The position numbers were made by a program, and so were the translations under genes. The notes under the pieces were generated by a model. That model ran no database searches. It saw only the letters and a list, made by a program, of their open reading frames with translations, and had not been told where the DNA came from. From Deinococcus sp. (GTDB lineage: Bacteria; Deinococcota; Deinococci; Deinococcales; Deinococcaceae): DNA of 10,249 nucleotides. Shown here piece by piece: positions 1 to 8,768 of this stretch (position 1 is its first letter; each line of letters starts with the position of its first letter). The stretch is from positions 1-10,249 of the forward strand of contig JAGLBK010000094.1 of the NCBI GenBank assembly GCA_018260275.1, in the 5' to 3' direction.

Positions 1-132
1 GAAATCGCCCGCAACCTGGGGGTCAGCCCCGATACCATCAAGGACCATCTGGCCCGCCTGTACGCCAAACTGGAGGCGCGTGACCGCACCGAGGCCGTCA
101 GCCGCGCCCGGAACATCGGCCTGCTGGGGTGA
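1..132 (+). CDS. LuxR/NarL-family response regulator, C-terminal fragment (5' end outside window)
   Basis: The frame is open from the first base to a TGA at 130-132 and gives 43 residues. They match the C-terminal half of a LuxR/GerE-type helix-turn-helix: EIARNLGVSPDTIKDHLARLY supplies the scaffold and recognition helices, followed by the usual AKLEARDRTEAV and RARNIGLL ending. This ending is typical of NarL/FixJ response regulators, which bind promoter DNA once a receiver domain outside the window is phosphorylated. The receiver cannot be seen, so a stand-alone LuxR-type regulator is possible. It converges on minE and is separated from it by the hairpin at 154-186. The target genes are unknown. 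Confidence 0.85.
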   Translation, partial: EIARNLGVSPDTIKDHLARLYAKLEARDRTEAVSRARNIGLLG

Positions 133-153
133 CGGACGAAACCGAGCTGAAGC

Positions 154-186
154 GGGGTGGGCCACCAGATTTCGGTGGCCCACCCC
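154..186. terminator. Perfect 13-bp hairpin between convergent genes, probable bidirectional terminator
   Basis: The arms GGGGTGGGCCACC (154-166) and GGTGGCCCACCCC (174-186) pair perfectly around a 7-nt loop. The hairpin sits 21 bp after the response-regulator stop and 18 bp before the minE stop on the other strand, so it can serve both transcripts. Neither side has a clear run of T, so termination efficiency is uncertain, but position and stability support the call. Confidence 0.7.
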
Positions 187-204
187 ACTGTTCAAAGAGA
201 AAAC

Positions 205-447
205 TCAGCGCTTTTTAGGCGGCTCGTCGATGGCGATACTGGCGGTCAGCACCACGCTTTCGCCGTCCTGCTCGATTTCGATCTTGCTGTTGGTCGAGGG
301 AAAATAACGCTGCACCACTTCCAGCAGGTCGTTGCGCAGGGCCTCGACCTTACCGGGGGGAATCTTGGCGCGGTCATAGGCCAGCACCAGTTCCAGGCGG
401 TCTTTGAGCGTTTCTTTGGTACGCCCGCGCTTAAGCCAGGAGAACAT
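205..447 (-). CDS. minE: Cell division topological specificity factor MinE
   Basis: The protein has 80 residues, a normal MinE length. It starts MFSWLKRGRTKETLKDRL, the N-terminal membrane-contacting segment and anti-MinCD helix of the family, then LVLAYDRAKIPPGKVEALRN, the strand that contacts MinD. The C-terminal part (about 40-75) fits the topological-specificity domain. MinE stimulates the MinD ATPase and drives MinD off the membrane, placing the division septum at mid-cell. The start is fixed by a strong GGAGG (458-454 on the minus strand) six bases before the ATG. That site lies in the last codons of minD and only 2 nt separate the two genes, so they are co-transcribed and probably translationally coupled. 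The C-terminus is short and basic (PPKKR). Confidence 0.93.
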   Translation of the reverse strand: MFSWLKRGRTKETLKDRLELVLAYDRAKIPPGKVEALRNDLLEVVQRYFPSTNSKIEIEQDGESVVLTASIAIDEPPKKR

Positions 448-449
448 CT

Positions 450-1250
450 TCAGCCTCCCCCGAACATACGTTTGAGGGCTGCCCAGAAGCCCTTGTCTTC
501 TTCATATTTAGGGTAGGGCACTTCTTCACCCCGGATGCGCCGCGCGGTCGCCATGAAAGCCAGCCCGGCCTGGGTGGTGCCCAGCACGGCAGGTTCACCG
601 ACGTTGGTCGAGACGATGATACCCTCGTCCTCGGGAACGATCCCGATAGGTTTGACGCCCAGGATATCGAGCATGTCGCCCTCGCTGAGCATGTTGCCGC
701 TGGCGACCATCTTGGGGCGCAGGCGGTTGATGACCAGCCGGATTTCACTGACCTGCCCGGCTTCGAGCAGCCCGATGATCCGGTCGGCGTCGCGCACGCT
801 GGACACTTCGGGGTTCACGACCACCAGGGCGCCCTTGGCGGGGGCAGCGGCGGTCCGGAACCCCGCTTCGATTCCGGCGGGCGAATCGATCAGGATGCGG
901 TCGAACTTTTCCTCGTCGAGGAGGCCCTGCACCACTGTCTTGAAGACTTCGGGGTCCAGCGCGTCCTTGTCGCGGGTCTGCGAGGCAGGCAACAGGTACA
1001 GGTTCTCGACGCGCTTATCACGGATGAGGGCCTGACTCATGCGGCATTTGCCTTCCAGCACGTCCACGAGGTCGAACACCACACGCGATTCGAGGCCCAT
1101 GACCACGTCGAGGTTACGCAGACCTACGTCCACATCGATCACGACGACCTTTTCGCCCAGTTTTGCCAGTGCCGCGCCAATATTCGCCGTGGTCGTCGTT
1201 TTACCGACCCCACCTTTTCCCGATGTCACCACAATGACTTTTGCATCCAT
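450..1250 (-). CDS. minD: Septum site-determining ATPase MinD
   Basis: This ParA/MinD-type ATPase has 266 residues. It starts MDAKVIVVTSGKGGVGKTTTT, with the deviant Walker A KGGVGKT at residues 12-18. The MinD signature IDVDVGLRNLD follows, with a Walker B region (RILIDSPAGIEAGF) further on. The last residues, KGFWAALKRMFGGG, form the amphipathic membrane-targeting helix. ATP-bound MinD dimers bind the inner membrane, recruit MinC to block FtsZ and are released by MinE, whose gene follows directly. The ATG at 1250 is chosen because homologues begin there. An upstream GTG or similar start at 1307 would add 19 residues unlike the family. No minC is seen in the window. There is no good ribosome site; TAGACT at 1266-1261 could be a -10 element of a promoter giving a very short leader, but no -35 supports it. 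Confidence 0.95.
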   Translation of the reverse strand: MDAKVIVVTSGKGGVGKTTTTANIGAALAKLGEKVVVIDVDVGLRNLDVVMGLESRVVFDLVDVLEGKCRMSQALIRDKRVENLYLLPASQTRDKDALDPEVFKTVVQGLLDEEKFDRILIDSPAGIEAGFRTAAAPAKGALVVVNPEVSSVRDADRIIGLLEAGQVSEIRLVINRLRPKMVASGNMLSEGDMLDILGVKPIGIVPEDEGIIVSTNVGEPAVLGTTQAGLAFMATARRIRGEEVPYPKYEEDKGFWAALKRMFGGG

Positions 1251-1613
1251 ATTGTCTGGCAGTCTAGCAAGTTGCCCATGAGCCAGCTGAACACCCGCAC
1301 GCTGCACGCACCGGGCCGCCAGATGCAGTTAAGATTTAGAGCAGTTCTCCGAATTACGCGCACGTCGGGAAGGCACCGCCGTCCACTCCATTCTCTGCTT
1401 CGCAGCTTTACAAGTCCGTCCTGCTCTCTTTTTCACTCGTTCCACTCGGAATAAAGATGGTAAAAAACACCCCACCTTTATTCAAAATGCTTAGAGTGAG
1501 AGAATTGTAATGGACCGCAGCTTAAAGTTCTGGGCGAACGCAAGCGAAGAGTTCTGCCTTGAACCCTCCGATGACCGACATTTTGACCTCTACATGGAAA
1601 GGCGGATGAGACC
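1251..1613. other. Divergent intergenic region between minD (-) and the DUF4388 gene (+)
   Basis: About 360 bp without a convincing gene. It should hold the promoters of both flanking transcription units. Frames on the plus strand here, for example from ATG 1510, give no recognisable protein and run out of frame into the next gene. Weak candidates are TAGACT at 1266-1261 (-10, toward minD) and TTCAAA (1482-1487) followed after an over-long spacer by TGTAAT (toward the DUF4388 gene). Neither is strong. The inverted repeat at 1450-1482 is listed separately. Confidence 0.5.
1450..1482. repeat. Inverted repeat upstream of the GTPase operon, possible operator or hairpin
   Basis: AATAAAGATGG (1450-1460) and CCACCTTTATT (1472-1482) pair at 10 of 11 positions around an A-rich 11-nt centre. 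The element lies about 130 bp before the TTG start of the DUF4388 gene in the AT-rich part of the divergent region. It could be a regulator site or an RNA hairpin in a leader. No T-tract follows on either strand, so a terminator is less likely. Confidence 0.4.
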
Positions 1614-2321
1614 TTGGCTATTTACGGCGACTTCGAGTACCACGCTTTTAACGACATTATCAAAGTGCTTCAGCGCCACACCGGCGTTCTGTTCATGCGC
1701 ACCGCGCTGGCCGGACGCAGCGTGGAAATGCACCTGAAAGACGGTACGCTGAACGCCCTGTTCATCGACGGTTTTCCGGTGAGCGAACCCCTGCGAATCC
1801 GCGACACGATCAGCACCCTGACCAGCGCCGCTTCGGGCGAATACAGCTTCGAGGTCGGGGAGATCACGCAGCAGGTTTCATTCCCGCTTGACGACCTGAT
1901 TCGGGACGTTATCAGTACGGCGAAGATCCCGGATCAGCAGTTACCGCACCAGGAAACGCGCTTCGAGTGGCAAACCAACGCCTCGCAGGTGCAGGTGCCG
2001 CCCGCCTTGCAAAACAGCTGGTCTTCGGTATCTCCCCTGATTCGGCAAGGGGCCTCGGCCATTGACTTGTCGCGCCAGTTGCACATCAGCGAACATGAGG
2101 CGCGGGTGACCCTGTACCGCCTCCGCGCCGCCGGACTGGTCACGCCACAACGCGCCGCCGGGGCCTTTCATGACCCGCACGGTACGCCCGCTCCTTCCCC
2201 GGCCAGCGCCATGCCCGGGACCAGCCAGCCGATTCCGGTACAGCAGCCCCAGCAACAGGCTGGCCCTGTCCGCCGACTTCTCAATGCCCTGCGCCGCCTG
2301 ACCGGAGGCAATGCTGTATGA
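1614..2321 (+). CDS. DUF4388 (PATAN-like) domain protein with C-terminal winged helix
   Basis: The protein has 235 residues. Residues 1-90 (MAIYGDFEYHAFNDIIKVLQ, then a TGVL strand and a KDGTLNALFIDG hairpin) match the DUF4388 pattern seen in regulators of gliding, polarity and signalling. Residues about 138-182 form a helix-turn-helix (SAIDLSRQLHISEHEARVTL, then RLRAAGLVTPQ). A Pro/Gln-rich linker (185-217) leads to a basic amphipathic segment, VRRLLNALRRLTGG, that could touch membrane or a partner. The start is TTG at 1614, because the DUF4388 fold begins exactly there and no in-frame ATG lies upstream. A partial GGCGGATGAG sits just before it. The stop overlaps the GTPase ATG as ATGA. It is probably an adaptor for the GTPase, but its exact role is unknown. 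Confidence 0.82.
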   Translation: MAIYGDFEYHAFNDIIKVLQRHTGVLFMRTALAGRSVEMHLKDGTLNALFIDGFPVSEPLRIRDTISTLTSAASGEYSFEVGEITQQVSFPLDDLIRDVISTAKIPDQQLPHQETRFEWQTNASQVQVPPALQNSWSSVSPLIRQGASAIDLSRQLHISEHEARVTLYRLRAAGLVTPQRAAGAFHDPHGTPAPSPASAMPGTSQPIPVQQPQQQAGPVRRLLNALRRLTGGNAV

Positions 2322-2839
2322 ACGCACCCCTGAAACTCGTTATTTCCGGCCCCGTGGGGGCAGGCAAGACCACCTTCGTCCAGACCCTTTCCGAAACTGA
2401 GGTCGTCAGCACCGAGGCCGACGCCACCGAGGACATCGGTAAAGCCACCACCACTGTGGCCTTCGATTTCGGCACCCTGAATATCGACGGCCAGGAGCTG
2501 CATCTGTACGGCACGCCTGGCCAGGACCGCTTCGACTTCATGTGGGACGTGCTGTGTGAAGGCGCCCTGGGGCTGGTGCTGCTGGTCGCGGGCAACAAGC
2601 CACAGGACTTTCTGCACGCCCGGCACATTCTGGAATTCATTACCAGCCGCAACCCGGTGCCCTTCGTGGTCGGCGTGACCCGCCAGGACCTGCCGGACGT
2701 GTGGGCACCGCAGGACGTGGCCGCCTACTTCGACCTGCCGGTCGGTCAGGTCATGGGCCTGCAGGCCACCCAGGCCGTTAGCGCCCGCAACGTGCTGATT
2801 CGCCTGCTGGAATCCCAGCTTGCCAAGGAAACGGCATGA
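2318..2839 (+). CDS. MglA/COG2229-type small Ras-like GTPase
   Basis: The protein has 173 residues and a complete G domain: P-loop GPVGAGKTT at 11-19, a switch-I region around the Thr run TTTVAFDFG at 44-52, the G3-equivalent YGTPGQDRF at 64-72, and TRQD at 121-124 in place of the usual N/TKxD. Loss of the G3 aspartate (GTPGQ instead of DTAGQ) is typical of the bacterial MglA/COG2229 group. Such GTPases switch polarity or surface machinery between GTP and GDP states, with a roadblock protein acting as GAP or scaffold. The ATG at 2318 overlaps the upstream stop (ATGA), and GGAGG at 2304-2308 is its ribosome site. The neighbouring roadblock gene supports the call. Arg instead of Lys in the base-recognition motif may affect nucleotide affinity. 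It is not named mglA because orthology is not shown. Confidence 0.9.
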   Translation: MNAPLKLVISGPVGAGKTTFVQTLSETEVVSTEADATEDIGKATTTVAFDFGTLNIDGQELHLYGTPGQDRFDFMWDVLCEGALGLVLLVAGNKPQDFLHARHILEFITSRNPVPFVVGVTRQDLPDVWAPQDVAAYFDLPVGQVMGLQATQAVSARNVLIRLLESQLAKETA

Positions 2840-3210
2840 CCGGCGGCAGCAAGCAGGAAACCCTACAGGCCACCCTCCAGACCCTGCGTACCAGCCTGCC
2901 CGAGCTGCGCGGCGCTCTGGTCGCCACCATCGACGGTCTGCCGATCGCCCAGAGCTTCAGCGACAACACCGACGCCAACCGCGTGGCGGCGATGGCCGCG
3001 ACCGCGCTGGGCCTGGGCAAGCGCATCAACGATACCCTCGGCGCAGGTGAATTGACCGAGATGAGTGTGACTGGCGCAGATGGGCAGGTGTTCGTGTACG
3101 CCACGGGGCGCAAGGGCGTGCTCGCCGTCGTGACCCCCGCCGCCATGAATCTGGGGCTGCTGAACATCGAAGCGCGGGACGCGGCGCAGACGGTGGCGCT
3201 GGTTCTGTAA
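2836..3210 (+). CDS. Roadblock/LC7 domain protein, probable partner or GAP of the upstream GTPase
   Basis: The 124 residues are almost entirely one roadblock/LC7 domain. An N-terminal helix (QETLQATLQTLRTSLPELRG) is followed by ALVATIDGLPIA, a helix rich in Ala (ANRVAAMAATALGLGKRI), then the strands MSVTGADGQVFVYATG and GVLAVVTPAAMNLGLLN and a final helix. Bacterial roadblock proteins such as MglB dimerise and act on MglA-type GTPases. The gene starts at an ATGA overlap with the GTPase stop, with AAGGAAA just upstream, so the two are translationally coupled and likely made in fixed ratio. A strong terminator 18 bp after the stop ends the operon. GAP activity is inferred from the family and neighbourhood. 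Confidence 0.9.
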   Translation: MTGGSKQETLQATLQTLRTSLPELRGALVATIDGLPIAQSFSDNTDANRVAAMAATALGLGKRINDTLGAGELTEMSVTGADGQVFVYATGRKGVLAVVTPAAMNLGLLNIEARDAAQTVALVL

Positions 3211-3228
3211 GGTTGAGTGCGTTTTGGG

Positions 3229-3261
3229 AGCAGCTCTGGCTTCGGCTGGGGCTGCTTTTTT
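3229..3261 (+). terminator. Intrinsic terminator of the DUF4388-GTPase-roadblock operon
   Basis: AGCAGCTCTGGC (3229-3240) and GCTGGGGCTGCT (3245-3256) form a 12-bp stem with three G-U pairs, closed by the very stable tetraloop TTCG. Six T residues run from 3256 to 3261. It lies 18 bp downstream of the roadblock stop codon. This is a textbook rho-independent terminator. Confidence 0.92.
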
Positions 3262-3526
3262 GTTGGTTGGTGGGAATTGGAGCTGAGACTTTCCCCCACC
3301 CCCCCAGCCCCCCTACCCGGCTGGGCAGGGGGGAGCAACGCTGCGCTGTGCATGTGGTTGCCTTTTGCGGTAACTGGCCCGGCCCGTTGTCGCTTCCCGG
3401 TGGGCCGCGTGTGCAGATTGTCCGGTAACGGTTCCTATGCCCGTGCGCTTCGCGCCCGACGGCCTGCATGTCCTCTGTGGTGTCTGGCCTGAACTTCCAT
3501 CATCCATCCTCTATCACCCATCATCG
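3262..3526. other. Non-coding stretch between the operon terminator and the small secreted-protein gene
   Basis: About 265 bp with no convincing gene; open frames across it read as Pro/Gly/Arg-rich translations of G/C runs. It holds the C-rich tract and hairpin around 3284-3333, a short inverted repeat GGCCC/GGGCC around 3384-3407, and at 3495-3525 a run of CATC repeats (CCATCATCCATC, then CACCCATCATC). The composition changes along the stretch, suggesting accumulated repeat elements rather than one functional unit. Confidence 0.5.
3308..3333. repeat. G/C-rich hairpin, possible dispersed intergenic repeat
   Basis: CCCCCCTACCC (3308-3318) and GGGCAGGGGGG (3323-3333) pair at 10 of 11 positions around the tetranucleotide GGCT. 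It is preceded by another C-rich run at 3294-3305. It lies after a complete terminator, so a termination role is not needed. The form resembles the intergenic hairpin repeats known in Deinococcus genomes, but copy number cannot be tested in one window. Confidence 0.45.
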
Positions 3527-3571
3527 TCAAGCCCCCGCCGCCCCCAGAAGGGAGCCAAAGCGGGGGCTTGA
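3527..3571. terminator. 12-bp hairpin after the small secreted-protein gene, probable terminator (-)
   Basis: TCAAGCCCCCGC (3527-3538) and GCGGGGGCTTGA (3560-3571) pair perfectly around a 21-nt loop. The hairpin begins 11 bp downstream of the stop codon of the minus-strand gene, the place expected for its terminator. No T-run follows on either strand, so it may act as a rho-assisted terminator or as a 3' mRNA-protecting structure. Confidence 0.55.
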
Positions 3572-3582
3572 GCGTGGAAAAG

Positions 3583-3933
3583 TTAGTTGGCGCAATTAAA
3601 ATTGTATGTGCGTATACGGCTGTTAAGGCGGTCAAGGCTGAATTCATAGTTACTCAATGCACTCTTATAGAAGCCCAATTGCATATTATATGTATCAATT
3701 AGGCTATTGGTATATGTCACACTGGAATATGAATTGCTTTTAGCCATATTAATTTGACTGATTAAGCTGTTTAAATAAGTAATCTTGCTATTAAGGGAGG
3801 AGGCCTCAAAATCTAAGCGACGTTGTTCACTTTCTATAGAGCTACGCTCCATGCGGCAATAGGATTCAGGCATGTTTGCTGCTTGCGCTGCTCCCAACAA
3901 AAAAACAGCTGATATAAGAGATTTCTGAAACAT
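3583..3933 (-). CDS. Small secreted hypothetical coiled-coil protein
   Basis: I do not recognise the family. The protein has 116 residues. Residues 1-18 (MFQKSLISAVFLLGAAQA) are a clear signal peptide with an AQA cleavage site. The mature part is dominated by heptad-like helices (about 30-110), rich in Ser, Asn, Tyr and Leu, with only two cysteines at 26 and 114 that could form a disulphide closing the ends. It should act outside the cytoplasmic membrane. The ATG at 3933 is chosen over GTG 3939 because a -10 element lies exactly one leaderless distance upstream; AGGA seven bases before this ATG fits too. The coding sequence is strongly AT-rich beside GC-rich neighbours, a sign of recent acquisition. 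It lies directly after gcvP and has its own promoter and 3' hairpin. Confidence 0.75.
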   Translation of the reverse strand: MFQKSLISAVFLLGAAQAANMPESYCRMERSSIESEQRRLDFEASSLNSKITYLNSLISQINMAKSNSYSSVTYTNSLIDTYNMQLGFYKSALSNYEFSLDRLNSRIRTYNFNCAN

Positions 3934-3939
3934 GTTCAC

Positions 3940-3964
3940 ATCCTAGCTTTATCAGATTGTTGGG

Positions 3965-3968
<4 letters not shown>
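3940..3968 (-). promoter_or_regulatory. Promoter of the small secreted-protein gene, apparently leaderless
   Basis: On the minus strand TTGACC (3968-3963, five of six -35 consensus bases) is followed by a spacer of exactly 17 nt and TAGGAT (3945-3940, four of six -10 bases). Six bases then lead to the ATG at 3933, so transcription would begin at or next to the start codon. Leaderless mRNAs of this layout are common in Deinococcus. The -35 overlaps the TGA stop of gcvP (3967-3965). Confidence 0.7.
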
Positions 3969-6844
<2,876 letters not shown>

Positions 6845-6881
6845 AGAGTGCTTACAGGCTAGGGTGACGGCCTTCAAACTC

Positions 6882-6915
6882 AAAACGCGGGGATTGGCTA
6901 TGCGGGACAGCCGCG
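6882..6915 (-). terminator. Possible weak terminator after jetD
   Basis: On the minus strand CGCGG (6915-6911) can pair with CCGCG (6890-6886), with an internal GGCT/AGCC stem, followed by TTTT (6885-6882). It begins just after the jetD stop. The stem is interrupted and the T-run is short, so read-through into gcvP is plausible. Confidence 0.3.
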
Positions 6916-6916
6916 C

Positions 6917-8047
6917 CTAGCCGTCAATATCGGCCAGCAACTCAGGCAACAGGTTTTCCTGATGTGCGCCCACGCCGCCCGCCTCCATCGCCGCGACAAG
7001 TTCGGGGAAAAGGCCGGCAAAGCCTGCCACTAAACCGCTCAGCGCCACCGTTCCCCGCGTGCAGGCCAGCGCATAAGCCTGAGCGTCCATGCGCCAGCTC
7101 TGCCAGTTGAGGGTAATATTGCGCCGCAAAAAGGAGGCGATACGCAACCCGCCCACGTCCAGGTCGCAGCTTAAAAACGCCGTGGTGGACGGGGGCAAGC
7201 GCCGCAGCAGTTCGGTAATGGCTGCGCCGGGCTGCCCGCTGGTGCAAATCAGGGAAGCGTGGGGGTGGGCGGCGTGCAGGGCTTCAAAGACGCTGGGATT
7301 TTCCAGTACCCAGACGCGGTTTTGGGGTGCGTGCAGTCCCTCTAACTGTTGCACCTCGCGCAGAGGCAGCGCCAGGGTATGCCCCGCCGTGCCTGTCAGC
7401 CAGCCAGACGACCTACCGACAGCGCCGCGTAGGTTGGCGCACAGGGCCACGCTGCTCACGCCGTCGCGCTCAGGCCGGGGGATGCCCAGCCGTTCGGCGG
7501 CGGCGCGAAAGACCTTGCCTCCCAACTGGTCATCGTCCAGCGCATGAGCATTGCCGGTGATTCTGGCGGCCAGCACGGGAAAACTGAGCGTCTCGGCGCG
7601 GGCCAGGGCCAGGGCTGCGGCGACGGTTCGTACTGTTGGAGCCACCTCCGCCCCACCTTTTACGGCCTTCTGAAGCAGGTTCGCGCCGCCCTCGCCATCG
7701 TGCAAGACCTCGCGCCAGTCGGTGTCGGGCACCTGTTCCAGCACGCCAGCCCAGGCGGTAGCAAAAGCCTCGCGCTCCTGCCGCCGCACGCGGATGGGGC
7801 CTCCGTTCAGTTCGGTCAGGACTTCAGGCAGGCTGACGCCGTGGCTGCTGCGGCGCAGGGCCTCGTCCAACACGGCCAAATCCAGCGGCGGGCCAGCCCT
7901 TCCCCCGGTCAGGCGCGAGAGGGCTTCCCAATCGGTGGGGGACAGGTCGGGGCGGCTGCGGCCCAGTTCGCCGGTGCGTTTATAGCGTTCCAGCGCAGCT
8001 TCCAGCACTGGGCGCAGGCCGTGGGCGGTGAGGTGTTCCAGGCTCAC
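6917..8047 (-). CDS. jetD: Wadjet defence subunit JetD, TIGR02679 family (DUF3323 + DUF2399, TOPRIM nuclease)
   Basis: The protein has 376 residues from GTG 8047; numbers below count from the alternative GTG 8062, which adds MARRR. The N-terminal part is the DUF3323 region, with ITGNAHALDDDQLGG at 168-182 as its landmark. The C-terminal DUF2399 part carries the TOPRIM-like residues: VLENPSVFEAL with Glu254 and CDLDVGGLRIA with Asp300/Asp302, plus CTSGQP at 273-278 between them. In Wadjet systems JetD is the nuclease subunit that cuts small circular DNA after the JetABC SMC-like motor has extruded it; this is family knowledge. GTG 8047 is favoured because it overlaps the higA stop as GTGA. Wadjet partner jetC lies upstream beyond the toxin-antitoxin pair. 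Catalytic residues appear intact, so it looks functional. Confidence 0.88.
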   Translation of the reverse strand: MSLEHLTAHGLRPVLEAALERYKRTGELGRSRPDLSPTDWEALSRLTGGRAGPPLDLAVLDEALRRSSHGVSLPEVLTELNGGPIRVRRQEREAFATAWAGVLEQVPDTDWREVLHDGEGGANLLQKAVKGGAEVAPTVRTVAAALALARAETLSFPVLAARITGNAHALDDDQLGGKVFRAAAERLGIPRPERDGVSSVALCANLRGAVGRSSGWLTGTAGHTLALPLREVQQLEGLHAPQNRVWVLENPSVFEALHAAHPHASLICTSGQPGAAITELLRRLPPSTTAFLSCDLDVGGLRIASFLRRNITLNWQSWRMDAQAYALACTRGTVALSGLVAGFAGLFPELVAAMEAGGVGAHQENLLPELLADIDG

Positions 8048-8475
8048 TCGCCGCCGAGCCACATGCCTACGTCGCCGCCGAAATACTTCGCCAGGGTGCG
8101 GGCATGGGCCACGGTGAAGGGTCGCTTGCGCCGCAGCAGGTTGCTAATGGTGCTTTGCGGCAGGCCAGTGGCGCGGGCCAGTTCATGCTGCGACAGGCCG
8201 CGCTGCTCCAGCATGAAGACCAGCATGTCGGCTCCATCGGGGTCAGGGATAGGGAAATGGGCGGTCTCGTAGGCAGTGATGTGGGCCATCACCAGTTCCA
8301 CGAGGTCGTCTAGGGGGTGAGGGCCGCTCCCCCGCGCCTGAATTTCCTTAGACAGCCATCGCACTGCCTGCGTGACTCGCGCCAGCGACTCGTCGTCGGT
8401 AATGGGCAGCAGCAGGTCGGGCGCGACGCCTTGCAGCGCGTTCCAGTGTTGGGTGAGTTGCTTGGCGCTGGTCAT
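8044..8475 (-). CDS. higA: HigA-type antitoxin, XRE-family helix-turn-helix regulator
   Basis: The protein has 143 residues. The N-terminal half (LLLPITDDESLARVTQAVRWLSKEI) resembles the COG5499/HigA antitoxin domain that wraps the toxin. The C-terminal half has an XRE helix-turn-helix at about 94-115: GLSQHELARATGLPQSTISN, followed by LLRRKRPFT. HigA antitoxins block HigB and repress their own promoter. The start is ATG 8475, which overlaps the higB stop as ATGA; GTG 8487 would extend it by four residues without reason. Its own stop overlaps jetD's GTG as GTGA, an arrangement that links translation of the antitoxin to that of the defence nuclease. The palindrome at 8771-8787 is a candidate operator for it. 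Confidence 0.87.
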   Translation of the reverse strand: MTSAKQLTQHWNALQGVAPDLLLPITDDESLARVTQAVRWLSKEIQARGSGPHPLDDLVELVMAHITAYETAHFPIPDPDGADMLVFMLEQRGLSQHELARATGLPQSTISNLLRRKRPFTVAHARTLAKYFGGDVGMWLGGE

Positions 8476-8756
8476 TGTGGCCTCCACGAGTCGTATTCCT
8501 TATGGGTTCCGATAAACACGATGTAAAACTGCTTGTACCTGAAATCAGGGTCAACGATGACGCGGTACCGGTTGCCCATGATGTCAAAGACGATGAAGCC
8601 GCCCACCCAGTCGGCATTCGGAAAGTCAGCTTTCACGTCAGCAAAACTGCCGTAGTCGTTGCTCCGCACGCGCCGATGCCAGCTTCTGAGGGCCACGTCC
8701 GCGTCAGGGTGCGCGGCGATGAACGCCAGGAGTGTCCCCAGCGTGATGACGTTCAT
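8472..8756 (-). CDS. higB: HigB-type toxin, mRNA interferase family (PF09907-like)
   Basis: The protein has 94 residues from ATG 8756 and matches the short HigB_toxin family over its whole length: MNVITLGTLLAFIAAHPDAD at the N-terminus, a Trp-containing central helix, FADVKADFPNADWVGG, the conserved FDIMGNRYRVIV at 57-68 and FIGTHKEYDSW at 81-91. Such RelE-fold toxins cleave mRNA, usually on the ribosome, when freed from HigA. The TTG at 8798 would add 14 residues outside the family and would start inside the putative -35 box, so it is rejected. The toxin-before-antitoxin order is the normal higBA order. It lies inside the jet operon, 155 bp after jetC. Confidence 0.87.
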   Translation of the reverse strand: MNVITLGTLLAFIAAHPDADVALRSWHRRVRSNDYGSFADVKADFPNADWVGGFIVFDIMGNRYRVIVDPDFRYKQFYIVFIGTHKEYDSWRPQ

Positions 8757-8768
8757 GCCCACAGGCCA

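Noticed and set aside
1251..1307. Longer minD start at 1307
   Set aside because: It adds 19 residues not found in MinD proteins; the family start MDAKVIVVTSGKGG is at 1250.
1510..1737. Open frame from ATG 1510 upstream of and overlapping the DUF4388 gene
   Set aside because: It runs out of frame into a well-supported gene and its translation resembles no known protein; the DUF4388 frame fits the family from the TTG at 1614.
3217..3492. Open frame of 91 residues after the roadblock gene
   Set aside because: It crosses the intrinsic terminator and a C/G-rich hairpin, and its Trp/Gly/Pro-rich translation looks non-coding.
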